A stretch of 64,000 nt of DNA from Crossiella sp. SN42 (lineage in GTDB: Bacteria; Actinomycetota; Actinomycetes; Mycobacteriales; Pseudonocardiaceae): assembly GCF_023897065.1 (NCBI RefSeq), contig NZ_JAMHIV010000011.1, positions 62,001-126,000 on the forward strand. Direction: 5' to 3'. The notes below the pieces were generated by a model. It was given only the letters and a program-made list of their open reading frames with translations, had not been told where the DNA came from and searched no databases. The position numbers and the translations under genes are program-made. Position 1 is the stretch's first letter. Each line of letters opens with the position of its first letter. Shown here in pieces: positions 1 through 10,048 of this stretch.

Positions 1-285
1 GTCGGTGATCAGCCGCATGGCGCGGGCGGCCAGGTCGGCGCGCAGGTTCCACTCCGGTGAGCCGGGCACCGCGTCCGGCAGGCAGCGGCGGCAGGCCCGG
101 AAACCGGCGGTCTGCGCGGCCGCCGCGGTGAGGTGGAACTCGACGTTGCGGCGCTTGGGCGTGACCGCGGGGCAGGACGGGCGGCAGTAGATGCCCGTGG
201 TGCGCACCGCGAAGACGAAACAGCCGTCGAACCGGGCGTCGCGGGCGGCGACGGAGCGGTAGGCGCGTTCCGGATCGAGGAGCAT
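1..285 (-). CDS. Ada-type DNA methylation damage protein, N-terminal part (partial)
   Basis: The first 95 codons are visible and the gene runs off the left edge. They form the metal-binding methylphosphotriester domain of Ada/AdaA proteins. The four zinc-ligand cysteines are at residues 34, 38, 65 and 68, in the family contexts GIYCRPSC and ACRRC. In this family Cys34 would accept the methyl group from a DNA phosphotriester. In actinobacteria the domain is often followed by an AraC-type HTH and an AlkA 3-methyladenine glycosylase, but that part lies outside the window, so AdaA, full Ada and Ada-AlkA fusion cannot be told apart. The ATG at 283-285 fits the domain start. Its position next to sbcCD fits a DNA repair neighbourhood. 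Confidence 0.85.
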   Translation of the reverse strand, partial: MLLDPERAYRSVAARDARFDGCFVFAVRTTGIYCRPSCPAVTPKRRNVEFHLTAAAAQTAGFRACRRCLPDAVPGSPEWNLRADLAARAMRLITD

Positions 286-348
286 GGCACCGATCCTGCC
301 AGCGCCGACACCCGGCCGCTGGCGGAAATCGGACACCACGTTCCGGGC

Positions 349-3306
349 CTAGACGGTGATCTCCAGGGTGGAGCCGGTGCGGGCCTTGCGCACCCGCAGC
401 CGGGTCGGGATCCGGGTGCGCAGCTCCTCCACGTGCGAGACCAGGCCGACCACCCGGCCACCTGCCCGCAGCTCGTCCAGGGTGTCCATCACCAGGTCCA
501 GGGTGTCCGCGTCCAGGGTGCCGAAGCCCTCGTCCACGAACAGGGTGTCCAGCACCGCGCCGCCGGTCTCCGCGGCCACCACGTCGGCCAGGCCCAGCGC
601 CAGCGACAGCGAGGCCAGGAAGGACTCGCCGCCGGAGAGCGTCTTGGCCGGGCGCTGCTGCCCGGAGTACTCGTCCAGCACGTCCAGCCCGAGCCCGCCC
701 CTGGTGCCGCGCGGACCGGCCACATCGCTGTGCACGAAGGCGTAGCGGCCCTGGCTCATCCGCCGCAGCCGGTGCGTGGCCGCCTCGGCCACCTCCTCCA
801 GCCGGGCCGCCAGCACGTAGGAGCGCAGCGACATCTTGCGGTTGTTCTGGCCGCGCCCGTTGACCACATCGGCCAGCGCGGCCAGCTCGCTGTGCGCGGC
901 CTGCACCGGGGCCAGCTCGGCCAGCGCGTGGCTGAGCCGGGCGGCCAGCTCGTCCACCTGGCGTTTGCGGTCGGCCGCCGCCCTGGCCCGCGCCACCGCC
1001 GCCTCGGCGACCTGCCTGGCCAGCCGGGCCGCCTCGCGCGGCTCGGTCAGGTCGACCTCGGTGTCCGGGCTGACCTCGCTCAGCTCATCCAGCACGGACT
1101 TGGCCGCGGCCTCCCGGTCGTCGAGCTCGCGCAGCCGCCGCTGCACCTCGGCGCACTTGGCCTCCGGCCGGACCGCGGCCAATGCCGTTGGCACATCGGC
1201 GAACCCGGCCGCGCCGACCGCCTCGGCCAGCTCCCGCCGCTGTTCCTCCACCCGCCGCCGCGCCTCCGCCAGCGCGCCTTTGGCCTGGGCCAGGGTCTCC
1301 ACCGCGGCGGCGAAGTCGAGCAGGTGCTGCCGCCGGGCGGCCACGTCCGGGTGCTCGCCGCGCGCGAGCTCCAGCCGGTCCGCCCGCGCGGCGATGGTGT
1401 CGGTCAGCGTGGCCTGTTCGGCGCCGAGCACGGCCACCTGCTGCTCGGCCGCGGCCAGCTTCTCCCGCAGCCGCTCGGCCTCGGCCTCCAGCTCGGCCAC
1501 CGCGCCGACCTTGGCCGCGACCGTGGACTTGGCCGCGGTGGCCGCGCGCAGCTCCGCCTCGGCCGCTGCGAACGCGGTCTCCAGCGCGGCGATCTCGTTG
1601 TCCCCCAGGCGTTCCCGCAGCGCGGCCAGCTCCTGCGCGGCCTGCTGGGCAGCGCGCAGTGTCTCGTCCCTGCGCTCGGCGGCCCTGGCCTCGGCGACCT
1701 CGGCGGCCCGCTCGTCCTCGGCCCGCACCCGGTCGGCCACCGCACCGGCCGGGGCAGGGTGCTCGGTGCCGCCGCACACCGGGCAGGACTCGCCGGCGAG
1801 CAGGCCCTCGGCGAGCTCGGCGGCCATGCCGTCCAGCCGCCGCTGCCGCAGCAGCTGCCGCCGGTCCCTGGTCTCCTGGTGCTCATCCACCGCCCGCCGG
1901 TGCGCGTCGGCGGCCCGTTCGGCCGCGGTCTGCGCCGCGGGCAGCCGCCGCGCGTCTGTGCGCAGCGCGGCCAGCTCCGCCCGCCGGGCCGCCACCCCGT
2001 CCAGCCGGGCCGCCGCCTCCCGGGCCGCGTCCAGCGCGGTCCTGGCCGCCTGCAACCGTTCCGGCAGCGTGCCCAGCGCCTCGGTGTGCTGCTTGACCTG
2101 CCGCCGGGCCTGCTCCGCCTCGGTCTCCGCCTGGACCAGCCGCTGCCGGTCGGCCAGCTGCCGCCCCGCCTCGGCCACCAGCCCGGCCAGCTCGCCCGCG
2201 GACTCCCGGTGCCCGGCGGCCAGCTCCCACAGCCGGTCCACCTCACTGTCCACAATGGACTCGTCAAAGCGGGCCAGCCCGGCGCGCGCCCCGGTCGCGG
2301 ACTCCTGCGCCTCGGCCAGCTCCCGCTCGATCCGGGCCAGCACCTGCTGCGCGGCCTGCACCGGCACCGCGCGCCTGGCCTGCGCCAGCTCCTCGGCCCA
2401 CCTGGCCCGGTCGGCCGCGGCCGCCTCGACCTCGGCCAGCTCCACCCGCGCCCTGACCACCCGGCGCACCCGCTCGGCCAGCGCGGTCCGCTCGCCCAGC
2501 ACGGCGTCCGCCCGCTCCCGCTCAGCCTGCGCTTGTTCTTCCGCGGCAACGGTTCCGGCCAGCTCGGCGGCCGCGGCCGCGGTGACCTCGGCCAGCCAGT
2601 CCTGCTCGCTCTGCTCCTCGCCGGGGTCTGCGCCCGCGGCCTGCGCGAGCCGGGCCACCAGCGCCCTGGTGTCCTGCTGCCTGGCCTCCAGCTTGCGCCA
2701 GGAGTCCTGCCGGCGGTTGGCGAACCAGGCCTCGATCTGGCCGAAGCGCTCGGTGCCGAACAGCTTCTCCAGCAGCTTCTGCCGCTCGTCGGTGTCCGAG
2801 CGCAGGAACCGGGCGAACTCGCCCTGCGGCAGCAGCACCACCTGGAAGAACTGCTCGGCGGTCATGCCGACCAGCCGCTCCACCGTGCGCGCGATCTCAT
2901 CGATCCGGGACAGGCCCTCGGGGCTCTGCCCGGAGGGCGCGGCGCCGACCCAGGTCAGCGAGGCCTTGGCGTTCTGCTTGGTGAACCCGGTGCCCCTGGT
3001 CTTGGGCCGCTGGTACTCCGGCGTGCGGGCGATCCGCAGCCGGTGGCCCTGCACGGTCAGCTCCAGCGCCACCTCGGTCGGATCGGCCGGGTCGGCGTAG
3101 TCGCAGCGCAGCCGCTTGGCCTCGTTGCGCGCGCCCGGCACCTTGCCGAACAGGGCGAAGGCGACCGCGTCCAGCAGCGTGGTCTTGCCCGCGCCGGTGT
3201 CGCCGTGCAGCAGGAACAGCCCGTCGATGCCCAGCGCGTCGAAGTCCACCGTCTCCCGGCGCGGGTACGGCCCGAAGGCCGCCACCTCCAGCACGTGCAG
3301 CCTCAT
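349..3306 (-). CDS. sbcC: Exonuclease SbcC, SMC-like ATPase subunit
   Basis: A 985-residue Rad50/SbcC-family ATPase. With SbcD it forms a nuclease that cleaves hairpins and processes double-strand ends. The Walker A motif GDTGAGKT lies at residues 35-42. A very long Ala/Glu/Arg-rich coiled coil follows, interrupted near the middle by the zinc-hook CPVC motif. The C-terminal ATPase lobe has the ABC signature LSGGES and a Walker B of the LFVDEGFG type. The start ATG overlaps the TGA of sbcD by four bases, so the pair is translationally coupled. The length is normal for actinobacterial SbcC. Confidence 0.96.
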   Translation of the reverse strand: MRLHVLEVAAFGPYPRRETVDFDALGIDGLFLLHGDTGAGKTTLLDAVAFALFGKVPGARNEAKRLRCDYADPADPTEVALELTVQGHRLRIARTPEYQRPKTRGTGFTKQNAKASLTWVGAAPSGQSPEGLSRIDEIARTVERLVGMTAEQFFQVVLLPQGEFARFLRSDTDERQKLLEKLFGTERFGQIEAWFANRRQDSWRKLEARQQDTRALVARLAQAAGADPGEEQSEQDWLAEVTAAAAAELAGTVAAEEQAQAERERADAVLGERTALAERVRRVVRARVELAEVEAAAADRARWAEELAQARRAVPVQAAQQVLARIERELAEAQESATGARAGLARFDESIVDSEVDRLWELAAGHRESAGELAGLVAEAGRQLADRQRLVQAETEAEQARRQVKQHTEALGTLPERLQAARTALDAAREAAARLDGVAARRAELAALRTDARRLPAAQTAAERAADAHRRAVDEHQETRDRRQLLRQRRLDGMAAELAEGLLAGESCPVCGGTEHPAPAGAVADRVRAEDERAAEVAEARAAERRDETLRAAQQAAQELAALRERLGDNEIAALETAFAAAEAELRAATAAKSTVAAKVGAVAELEAEAERLREKLAAAEQQVAVLGAEQATLTDTIAARADRLELARGEHPDVAARRQHLLDFAAAVETLAQAKGALAEARRRVEEQRRELAEAVGAAGFADVPTALAAVRPEAKCAEVQRRLRELDDREAAAKSVLDELSEVSPDTEVDLTEPREAARLARQVAEAAVARARAAADRKRQVDELAARLSHALAELAPVQAAHSELAALADVVNGRGQNNRKMSLRSYVLAARLEEVAEAATHRLRRMSQGRYAFVHSDVAGPRGTRGGLGLDVLDEYSGQQRPAKTLSGGESFLASLSLALGLADVVAAETGGAVLDTLFVDEGFGTLDADTLDLVMDTLDELRAGGRVVGLVSHVEELRTRIPTRLRVRKARTGSTLEITV

Positions 3307-4448
3307 GCCTCGCTCCCCCGCACCGACTCGATCGCCGAGGTCAGCAGGGCCAGCTCGCGTTCGTTCGGCGGCGCGCCCCGGCAGTCGTCGACGAACCGCT
3401 CGGCGATCTGGTTGTCCGTGCGGCCGCGCACCGCGGCCACGTAGCGCAGTTCGGCCTCACCGCCGCCGTCGGGCTTGAAGTCCAGGTGCACCGCGTGCGG
3501 GAAGCGCTGTTGCAGGCGGCGCATGGCCTCCAGCGGGCGGACCGGGTCGGTCAGGGTGAGCGAGAGGTAGCACTCCTCCAGCTCGGCGTAGTCCGGTTCG
3601 CTGAGCAGCTCCTCGATCCGCCCGGTCACCGTGGCCAGCTTGCGCGGCACCGGCAGCGCCTTGCGCTCGACCCCGGCGAGTCCGTTCGCGTCCAGCTCGA
3701 CCAGCCAGACCGCCTTGTGGTGGCGGGCCTCGGAGAAGGAGTAGGCCAGCGGGCTGCCGGAATAGCGCAGGTGCTCGGCCAGCACCTGCGGGCCGTGCAG
3801 GTGGCCCAGCGCCACGTAGTCCACCCCGTCGAAGGTGCCGCCCGCGACGTGTTCCACCCCGCCGACGGTGATCCGCCGCTCGGACTCCGAGGCCTCGCCA
3901 CCGACCACGAACGCGTGCGAGAGCACCACCGAGCGCACGCCCTCGCCGCGTTCGGCCAGGTCCGCGCGGATCCGCCGCATGGCCTCGGCGAGCACCGCCT
4001 CGTGTCCCCGGCAGCCGGTGAGCTCCAGCGCGTGCAGGGCCGGATCCGGGTCCAGGTAAGGGATTCCGTAGCAGGCGACCGGTCCGTGCGGATCGGCCAG
4101 CAGCACCGGCTGGTGCAGGGTGGCGATCCGGGTGCACAGGTGCAGCCCACCCGCGCGGGCGAACCCGCCGAAGGCGCCCAGCCGCTGCGCGGAGTCGTGG
4201 TTGCCGCTGATCAACACGATGTCCGCGCCCGCGGCCCTGATCGCGGTGAGGATGCGCTGACAGGTCTCCACGGCCTCGGCCGAGGGCACCGCGCGGTCGT
4301 AGAGATCACCCGCGATGAGCACCGCGTCGATCCGCTCGTCCGCCACCACATCGGCCAGCCCGGTGAGCACCGCCTCCTGTTCGGCCAACAGGTCGCGGCC
4401 GTGGAAGGTGCGCCCGACATGCCAGTCCGAGGTGTGCAGGAGCCGCAT
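3303..4448 (-). CDS. sbcD: Exonuclease SbcD, metallophosphoesterase subunit
   Basis: A 381-residue Mre11/SbcD-type nuclease. The start is placed at the ATG giving MRLLHTSDWHVG, because this carries the first metal-binding motif (DxH) at the expected extreme N terminus. The reading frame stays open upstream but that stretch is not family-like. The further metal motifs GDLYDR and GNHD are visible, followed by the late GHLHG motif. It acts with SbcC, whose start codon overlaps the sbcD stop. It is transcribed divergently from the rmuC gene across a 58-bp gap that must hold both promoters. Confidence 0.95.
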   Translation of the reverse strand: MRLLHTSDWHVGRTFHGRDLLAEQEAVLTGLADVVADERIDAVLIAGDLYDRAVPSAEAVETCQRILTAIRAAGADIVLISGNHDSAQRLGAFGGFARAGGLHLCTRIATLHQPVLLADPHGPVACYGIPYLDPDPALHALELTGCRGHEAVLAEAMRRIRADLAERGEGVRSVVLSHAFVVGGEASESERRITVGGVEHVAGGTFDGVDYVALGHLHGPQVLAEHLRYSGSPLAYSFSEARHHKAVWLVELDANGLAGVERKALPVPRKLATVTGRIEELLSEPDYAELEECYLSLTLTDPVRPLEAMRRLQQRFPHAVHLDFKPDGGGEAELRYVAAVRGRTDNQIAERFVDDCRGAPPNERELALLTSAIESVRGSEA

Positions 4449-4506
4449 GGCGAACAAAGTAGGCCGGTGCCGAACAGTGTCGGTGGGTGGGTCCATCATC
4501 GGTGGC

Positions 4507-5454
4507 GTGACCGAAGTGATCACCACCGCGCTGGTCGTCCTGACCCTCGTCCTCATCGGGGCGCTGGTGCTGCTGTGGCGGCTGTACAACGACTCCGTGC
4601 GCCGCACCGACGCCGCGCTGGCCATGGTCGAGGGCGAGCGGGAGCGGGCCGCGCAGCACCAGCGGGCCCTGCACCGGTGGGAGGTGGCGTTCTCCTCGGT
4701 CACCGGAAGGGGTGAACTTGGCGAGCAGGTGCTGGTGGAGACCGCTCGCGCGCTGGGCCTGCGCGAGGGCCTGCACTTCTCCCTGCAGACCGACCTGGCC
4801 GGCGGCGGTTCGGCCAAGCCGGACCTGGTGCTGACGGTCAGCGGCGGGCGGCAGGTGCCGGTGGACGCCAAGGCCAGCCTCGCGGTGTGGATGGAGGCGG
4901 CCGAGACCGACGACGCCGGTGAGCGGGCCGAGGCGCTGCGGGTGCACGTGCGCAACATCCGCTCGCGCGCGGCGGAACTGGCGGGCAAGGGCTACCAGCG
5001 CTGGGCGGACGCCATCTACGGGACGATCATGTTCGTGCCCTCGGACGCGGCGGTGGTCTCGGCCATGGACACCGACCCGAACCTGCTGCCCTGGCTGCTG
5101 GACCGGCGGATCTTCCTGTGCGGCCCCACCGGTTTCGCGGTGCTGGCCTCGGCCGCGCTGTTCGCGGCCACCGAGCGGACGCTGGCCGAGGACGTGGAGG
5201 CGGTGCGCGGGCAGGCGGCCAAGGCGCACCGGGCGGCCACCGGCGCGGTGGACGCGGTGAACCTGTCCAGCACGCACCTGCAGCGGTTCCTCTCCGCCCG
5301 GCGGCGGGAGCTGGACGCGCTGGAGAGCTTCCGCAGCGCGGCCCAGCCGCTGACCGAGGCCGCGGCCAGCCCGACACCCGTTCCGGGGATTCGCCGCGCG
5401 GAGGAGCTGACCGTGGGCGGCCCCACTGCCGAAGAGGAGGAGAGCGCCAGCTGA
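4507..5454 (+). CDS. rmuC: RmuC-family DNA recombination protein
   Basis: A 315-residue protein with an N-terminal membrane segment (about residues 5-27), a short charged helix and the RmuC domain. The domain shows the restriction-endonuclease-like element VDAK followed by conserved blocks around AIYGTIMFVPSD and DRRIFLCGPTGF. In E. coli RmuC limits inversions at short inverted repeats. It is shorter than E. coli RmuC because the coiled coil is reduced, which is usual in actinobacteria. The GTG at 4507 is chosen because it immediately precedes the membrane helix. It is divergent from sbcD, another DNA-end processing gene. Confidence 0.88.
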   Translation: MTEVITTALVVLTLVLIGALVLLWRLYNDSVRRTDAALAMVEGERERAAQHQRALHRWEVAFSSVTGRGELGEQVLVETARALGLREGLHFSLQTDLAGGGSAKPDLVLTVSGGRQVPVDAKASLAVWMEAAETDDAGERAEALRVHVRNIRSRAAELAGKGYQRWADAIYGTIMFVPSDAAVVSAMDTDPNLLPWLLDRRIFLCGPTGFAVLASAALFAATERTLAEDVEAVRGQAAKAHRAATGAVDAVNLSSTHLQRFLSARRRELDALESFRSAAQPLTEAAASPTPVPGIRRAEELTVGGPTAEEEESAS

Positions 5455-5629
5455 GTTGATCTTCTAACTGAATATCCGCGCTGGTCGGAGCGTGTGCGAC
5501 CGTGCTGGTCAAGGTCCGTTTTGGGAAAGTTGGGCGGAAGCCGGTTGCCCTACCCGGCAGTTACCCAGCAGACTCGATCGCACCCAGTCCAGCGCGCGTC
5601 CGGGCACACCCTCTACCGGACGGGCTAAC

Positions 5630-6541
5630 GTGTCACGCGTGACCACCACCCGCGACCGTCGAAGCGACGTGGAACAGGACCGCGCGGAGTCCGACTGGGC
5701 CTCTCTGTCCCTGTTCGGCTCCTCCCGGGGCGTGCCCTGGTGGGCCGCGGTGTTGCTCGCCTTCGGGGTGTCCCTGCTCACCGCCTTCGTCAACCGGGCG
5801 CCCAACGGCGAGCTCGGCTGGATCTTCAAGAGCGGCTACTTCCTCAGTTGTGTCGTCGCGGTGTGCTGGGTGCAGCGCAAGAGCCTGTTCGGGCCGATGG
5901 TGCAGCCGCCGCTGGTCGCGGTGATCGTGGTGCCTGCCGTCGCGCTGATCAGCTCCACCGCCCCGCCCTCCGGCGGCACGACCGCGCGCCTGCTGACCGT
6001 GGCCCAGCCACTGGTCACCTCGTTCCCGGCGATGGCGGTCACCACCGCCGCGACGGTGATCCTGGGCGTGGTCCGGATCTTCCTGCAGAAGCGGCCAGCC
6101 GCCGCGGCGGAAGCCCGGCCTGCCCGGCCGCGGCCGGTCCGCGAGGAGGACGAGCCGGTGCGCAGGCCCGCCGGAGGCCGCACGCCCGCGCCGAGGCCGC
6201 AACCCGGTGGCCGCCCGGCCCCGAGGGACGGCGCGCCTGCCCCCAGGGGCGGCGGCGTGCCCGGTGGTGCGGCAGGCGGTGGCGCGGCTGGTGGCCGGGG
6301 CGCGGGTGGCCGTGGTGCCGCCGGTGGCCCAGGCGGTGGGCGGGCCGGTGGCGCTCGCGATGCCGGTGGCGCGGCAGGCGGCCGTGGTGGCGCGGCAGGC
6401 GGTGGTCGGCCGGTGCCGCCCAGGGGCGGTCAGCCCGGCCGTCAGCAGCCGCCTCCGCCGCAGCGCGGTGGCCCGCCGCCCAGGACTGGCGGCCAGCCGC
6501 CCGCCCCGCGCAGGCGCCCGCCACGGGACGACGACTACTAG
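5630..6541 (+). CDS. DUF6542-type membrane protein with Gly/Arg-rich tail
   Basis: About 303 residues. A short charged N terminus is followed by four predicted transmembrane segments (about residues 35-150). The C-terminal half is disordered and extremely rich in Gly, Arg, Pro and Ala, with many GGRG and PRGG repeats. The membrane part matches the DUF6542 family, whose members sit beside ispH in mycobacteria (Rv1111c by recall). The function is unknown. Starts at GTG 5630 or GTG 5639 are both possible, and neither has a strong ribosome site. It is convergent with ispH and separated from it by a strong stem-loop. Confidence 0.75.
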   Translation: MSRVTTTRDRRSDVEQDRAESDWASLSLFGSSRGVPWWAAVLLAFGVSLLTAFVNRAPNGELGWIFKSGYFLSCVVAVCWVQRKSLFGPMVQPPLVAVIVVPAVALISSTAPPSGGTTARLLTVAQPLVTSFPAMAVTTAATVILGVVRIFLQKRPAAAAEARPARPRPVREEDEPVRRPAGGRTPAPRPQPGGRPAPRDGAPAPRGGGVPGGAAGGGAAGGRGAGGRGAAGGPGGGRAGGARDAGGAAGGRGGAAGGGRPVPPRGGQPGRQQPPPPQRGGPPPRTGGQPPAPRRRPPRDDDY

Positions 6542-6547
6542 AGACGA

Positions 6548-6580
6548 AAAGGGCCGCTCCCGAGGTGGGAGCGGCCCTTT
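6548..6580. terminator. Bidirectional stem-loop terminator
   Basis: A perfect 14-bp stem (6548-6561 with 6567-6580) and a 5-base loop, flanked by A and T tracts. It lies exactly between the convergent DUF6542 and ispH genes. Confidence 0.85.
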
Positions 6581-6599
6581 CGCTTTGTCAGTGTGGCCG

Positions 6600-7574
6600 T
6601 CAGGACTCCTTGGCGGCCTTCTCCTTCATCTCCTTGCGCAGCTCCCGCGGCAGCGAGAAGGTGATCTTCTCGTTGGCCGTGGTGACCGTCTCGACGTCGG
6701 CCCAGCCGCGCTCCTCCAGGTGCAGGAGCAGCTTCATCACCAGCTCGTCCGGCACCGAGGCGCCGGAGGTGACGCCGATGGTGCCGACACCCTCCAGCCA
6801 GGCGTCGTCCACCTCGTGCGCGAAGTCCACCAGGTAGGCGGCCTTGGCGCCGTAGTCCAGCGCCACGTCGACCAGCCGCAACGAGTTGGACGAGTTCTTG
6901 GAGCCGACCACCAGGACCAGGTCGCACTGCGGCGCCATCACCTTGACCGCGGTCTGGCGGTTGGAGGTGGCGTAGCAGATGTCATCGCTCGGCGGGGCCT
7001 GGAGCTCGGGGAACCGGTTCTTGAGCTGGTTCACCCGCACCATGGTCTCGTCGACCGACAACGTGGTCTGGGACAGCCAGATGACCTTGCTGGGGTCGCG
7101 GACGGTGACCTTGTCCACGTCCTCGGCGGTGTCCACGAGCTGCACGTGGTCGGGGGCCTCACCAGCGGTGCCCTCGACCTCCTCGTGCCCCTCGTGGCCG
7201 ATCAGGAGGATGTCGTAGTCCTCCTTGGCGAAGCGCTTGGCCTCCTGGTGCACCTTGGTCACCAGGGGGCAGGTGGCGTCGATGGTGCGGAGGTTCCGCT
7301 CGGCCGCCTCCGCGTGCACCATCGGGGACACGCCGTGCGCCGAGAAGACCACCATGGCGCCCTCGGGCACCTCGTCGGTCTGGTCGACGAAGATCGCGCC
7401 GCGCTCACGCAGCGTGTCCACGACGTGCTTGTTGTGCACGATTTCCTTGCGGACGTAGATGGGAGCGCCGTAGGTCTCCAACGCCTTCTCGACGGTGATC
7501 ACGGCCCGGTCCACGCCGGCGCAGTAGCCGCGAGGGTTGGCCAGCAGCACGCGCTTGGGCTTGGCAGTGGTCAT
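6600..7574 (-). CDS. ispH: 4-hydroxy-3-methylbut-2-enyl diphosphate reductase
   Basis: A 324-residue iron-sulfur enzyme for the last step of the MEP pathway, reducing HMBPP to IPP and DMAPP. The three cluster cysteines are at 18 (GYCAG), 102 (ATCPLV) and 200 (ICYATSNRQ). The catalytic TNRQ-like element is present as SNRQ. Length and motif spacing are normal. It is one of the conserved markers of the block, next to the lipid-droplet protein and xseA, and is transcribed divergently from them. It supplies precursors also used by the Z-FPP synthase at 30093. Confidence 0.97.
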   Translation of the reverse strand: MTTAKPKRVLLANPRGYCAGVDRAVITVEKALETYGAPIYVRKEIVHNKHVVDTLRERGAIFVDQTDEVPEGAMVVFSAHGVSPMVHAEAAERNLRTIDATCPLVTKVHQEAKRFAKEDYDILLIGHEGHEEVEGTAGEAPDHVQLVDTAEDVDKVTVRDPSKVIWLSQTTLSVDETMVRVNQLKNRFPELQAPPSDDICYATSNRQTAVKVMAPQCDLVLVVGSKNSSNSLRLVDVALDYGAKAAYLVDFAHEVDDAWLEGVGTIGVTSGASVPDELVMKLLLHLEERGWADVETVTTANEKITFSLPRELRKEMKEKAAKES

Positions 7575-7714
7575 GCCAACCAGGGTACGGAGCGTTCCGC
7601 CGGTGAGTCGATTCGATCAGGTGACCAGAAGAATTAGCGAGGTCACAGCGCACTCACCCGGATGGCGCAACGAAAAGTTTCCCTGATCCGCCGGACTGCG
7701 GCAGGCTGTACCAC

Positions 7715-8371
7715 ATGAAACCGCTGCCACTGCCGGTCCGCGTGGCCGCCGGGCTCGCCGCGGCCGCCGTGGAGCAGGCCCGCAAGCTGCCGAGTTCACT
7801 CGCCGGGCTGCCGGTCACGGTGGCCAGCACCGCGATGCAACTGTCCATGCGCGCCCAGCAGCACGTGACCGAGCTCGCCATCAAGGGTGACGAGATCCTG
7901 GCCACGCTGCGCCCTGCGGAGGAGACCCCCGAATGGGCGACCTTCGACGAGGACCTGGATGACGCGCCGCCGCCCGCCCCGCCGAAGGCTGACGACACTG
8001 AGCGGCTGCCCGGCCGGAAGAAGGCGGGCGAGGTCACCGTCACGGACGAGCCGCCGAGCGCCCGCGAGCAGGCCGGTGAGGTCGCCGCGACCCGCTCGGA
8101 CGGGCCGCCGAGCGCCCGCGCCAAGCCGGGCGAGCTCACCGTGACCCGAGCCGCCGAGCAGCCCGCCGCCGAGGTCCCGGAGCCGTCCGGGAACGAGCCC
8201 GCCGGTGTGCCCGGCTACGACGCGCTCTCCCTCGCCCAGGTGCGGGCCCGGCTGCGCTGGCTCACCGTCGAGCAGCTCGACGACCTGCTGGCCTACGAGC
8301 AGGCCACCAAGGCCCGCGAGGAGTTCGTCCGGATGCTGACCCGGCGGATCGCCACCGTGCGCGAGTCGTGA
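7715..8371 (+). CDS. Lipid-droplet-associated-type protein
   Basis: A 218-residue protein with an N-terminal amphipathic Pro/Ala/Val-rich region (residues 1-45). A low-complexity middle contains three imperfect repeats of the type GEVTVTxxPPSARxxA. A C-terminal helical domain carries the pattern [13 protein letters not shown]. It corresponds by position and N terminus to the mycobacterial gene between ispH and xseA (Rv1109c by recall), which databases name lipid droplet-associated protein. Its biochemical role is not established. Its stop codon overlaps the GTG start of xseA, so it leads the xseA-xseB operon. Confidence 0.75.
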   Translation: MKPLPLPVRVAAGLAAAAVEQARKLPSSLAGLPVTVASTAMQLSMRAQQHVTELAIKGDEILATLRPAEETPEWATFDEDLDDAPPPAPPKADDTERLPGRKKAGEVTVTDEPPSAREQAGEVAATRSDGPPSARAKPGELTVTRAAEQPAAEVPEPSGNEPAGVPGYDALSLAQVRARLRWLTVEQLDDLLAYEQATKAREEFVRMLTRRIATVRES

Positions 8372-9633
8372 CCGCGCCCAGCACCGCGGAGCAGCCGTGG
8401 CCGGTCCGGACGGTGGCGCGCAAGATCGCGGAGTGGATCGCGCGGCTGGGTTCGGTGTGGGTGGAGGGTGAGGTCACCCAGATCTCCAACCGGCCGGGCA
8501 CCGCGACCGCCTTCATCACCCTGCGCGACCCCTCCGCCAACGTCTCGGTCACCGTGACCTGCGCGACCGCGCTGCTGCGAGGCCTGGAGACGCCGCTCAC
8601 CGAGGGCGCGCGGGTGATCATGCACGGGCGGCCGGTGTTCTACGAGGGCCGCGGCACCATCAGCCTGCGGGTGGACGAGATCCGCGCGGTGGGCATCGGC
8701 GAGCTGCTGGCCCGGATCGAGCGGCTGCGCAGGCTGCTGGCCGCCGAGGGCCTGTTCGAGCCGGCCCGCAAGCGCCGCCCGCCGTTCCTGCCCAACCGGG
8801 TCGGGCTGATCACCGGCCGGGCCTCGGCGGCCGAGCGGGACGTGCTGACCAATGCCAAGCACCGCTGGCCCGCGGTGCACTTCCGGGTGATCAACGTTGC
8901 GGTGCAAGGACATCTGGCCGTGCCGCAGGTGCTGGAAGCGCTTGCGGAGCTGGAAGCCGACCCCGAGGTCGACGTGATCGTGATCGCCCGCGGCGGGGGC
9001 AGCGTGGAGGACCTGCTGCCCTTCTCCGACGAGGCGCTGTGCCGGGCGGTGGCCGCCTGCCGCACCCCGGTGCTCAGCGCGATCGGGCACGAGCCGGACA
9101 CCCCGCTGCTGGACCACGTGGCCGACCTGCGCTGCTCGACGCCGACGGACGCGGGCAAACGGGTGGTTCCGGACGTGGCCGAGGAGACGGCCAGGATCGG
9201 CCAGCTCCGCGACCGGGCCCGCCGGGCACTACACGGATGGGTGGATCGCGAGCACCGGTTGCTGACCCAGTTGTGTTCCCGCCCAGCGCTTTCCGACCCG
9301 TTCGGCCCATTGGAACGCCGGGCGGAGGACGTGCGGGCGCTGCGCGAGCGGGCCCGCCGGGCCACCGTCTCCCGGCTCGGGCACGAACAGAGCGGGTTGG
9401 ACGGTGTCAAAGCACGCTTGACGACCCTGGGACCGGCGGCCACTCTGGCCCGCGGATACGCGGTTGTGCAGCGCGTCGTGGCCGGTGCCCCGGACGGGGT
9501 GCTCCGTTCGGTCGCGGACGCGCCGCCGGGAACGCTGCTGCGGGTCCGAGTCGTTGACGGAGCGGTGCACGCGATCGTGCCCGAAGACACCGGAGCGGTG
9601 AACGGAGGTAGCGGTGGCGTCGCTGGCCCATGA
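8368..9633 (+). CDS. xseA: Exodeoxyribonuclease VII large subunit
   Basis: A 421-residue protein. The N-terminal OB-fold (about residues 10-105) carries the [10 protein letters not shown] motif. The catalytic domain contains [22 protein letters not shown] and [12 protein letters not shown], the signature blocks of the family. A helical C-terminal region ends in RGYAVV. With XseB it degrades single-stranded DNA to oligonucleotides. The GTG start overlaps the previous stop by four bases. The gene ends inside the next coding region, so the whole segment is one tightly packed operon. Confidence 0.96.
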   Translation: MTAPSTAEQPWPVRTVARKIAEWIARLGSVWVEGEVTQISNRPGTATAFITLRDPSANVSVTVTCATALLRGLETPLTEGARVIMHGRPVFYEGRGTISLRVDEIRAVGIGELLARIERLRRLLAAEGLFEPARKRRPPFLPNRVGLITGRASAAERDVLTNAKHRWPAVHFRVINVAVQGHLAVPQVLEALAELEADPEVDVIVIARGGGSVEDLLPFSDEALCRAVAACRTPVLSAIGHEPDTPLLDHVADLRCSTPTDAGKRVVPDVAEETARIGQLRDRARRALHGWVDREHRLLTQLCSRPALSDPFGPLERRAEDVRALRERARRATVSRLGHEQSGLDGVKARLTTLGPAATLARGYAVVQRVVAGAPDGVLRSVADAPPGTLLRVRVVDGAVHAIVPEDTGAVNGGSGGVAGP

Positions 9634-10048
9634 GCCGACCTTTCTCCCGCTGACCGTCGCCGCGGCCAGGACGGCGGCGCAAAGCCAGGTCGACCCGCCG
9701 GTGCGGGCGGCGGCCGGGGTGGTGCAGCGCAGGGCCGAGGAGGCCAACTCCGCCGCGGCCGAGTGCTGGGCCGCGCTGCTGGCCGGCTGCGACGCGCCGG
9801 GCAGGCGCGCCCTGCCGTCCCGGCTGCGCGCGCTGTCGGAGGCCACCTCGCACTACGTCGGCAGCCACTGGTGGTACGGCACGGGGTCCCCGCACCGCCG
9901 CCGGGTGAGCGAGGCGGAGAATCGCATCGACGAAGCCGCCATGGAGGGCGACGGCGCGGAGTTCGCCGAAGCCTTCATCGGCTACGACCAGGCGGTGGCC
10001 ACCGCCGTGGTCCGGGTGCAGAGCACGATGGGGAGCCCCACCGCGTGA
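9614..10048 (+). CDS. Hypothetical helical protein between xseA and xseB
   Basis: A 144-residue, Ala-rich, predicted all-helical protein with no motif I recognise. A GGAGG ribosome site lies 5 bases before the GTG start. The first 20 bases overlap the end of xseA and its stop overlaps the xseB start, so it is a genuine operon member, not spurious. It contains two Cys, and the central stretch [14 protein letters not shown] is the most distinctive. A role linked to exonuclease VII is inferred from context only. Confidence 0.7.
   Translation: MASLAHEPTFLPLTVAAARTAAQSQVDPPVRAAAGVVQRRAEEANSAAAECWAALLAGCDAPGRRALPSRLRALSEATSHYVGSHWWYGTGSPHRRRVSEAENRIDEAAMEGDGAEFAEAFIGYDQAVATAVVRVQSTMGSPTA

Noticed and set aside
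133-3444. Very long open frame on the plus strand opposite sbcC
   Set aside because: It is a by-product of GC-rich codon bias opposite a clear SbcC. Its translation is low-complexity Gly/Arg/Leu with no family blocks.
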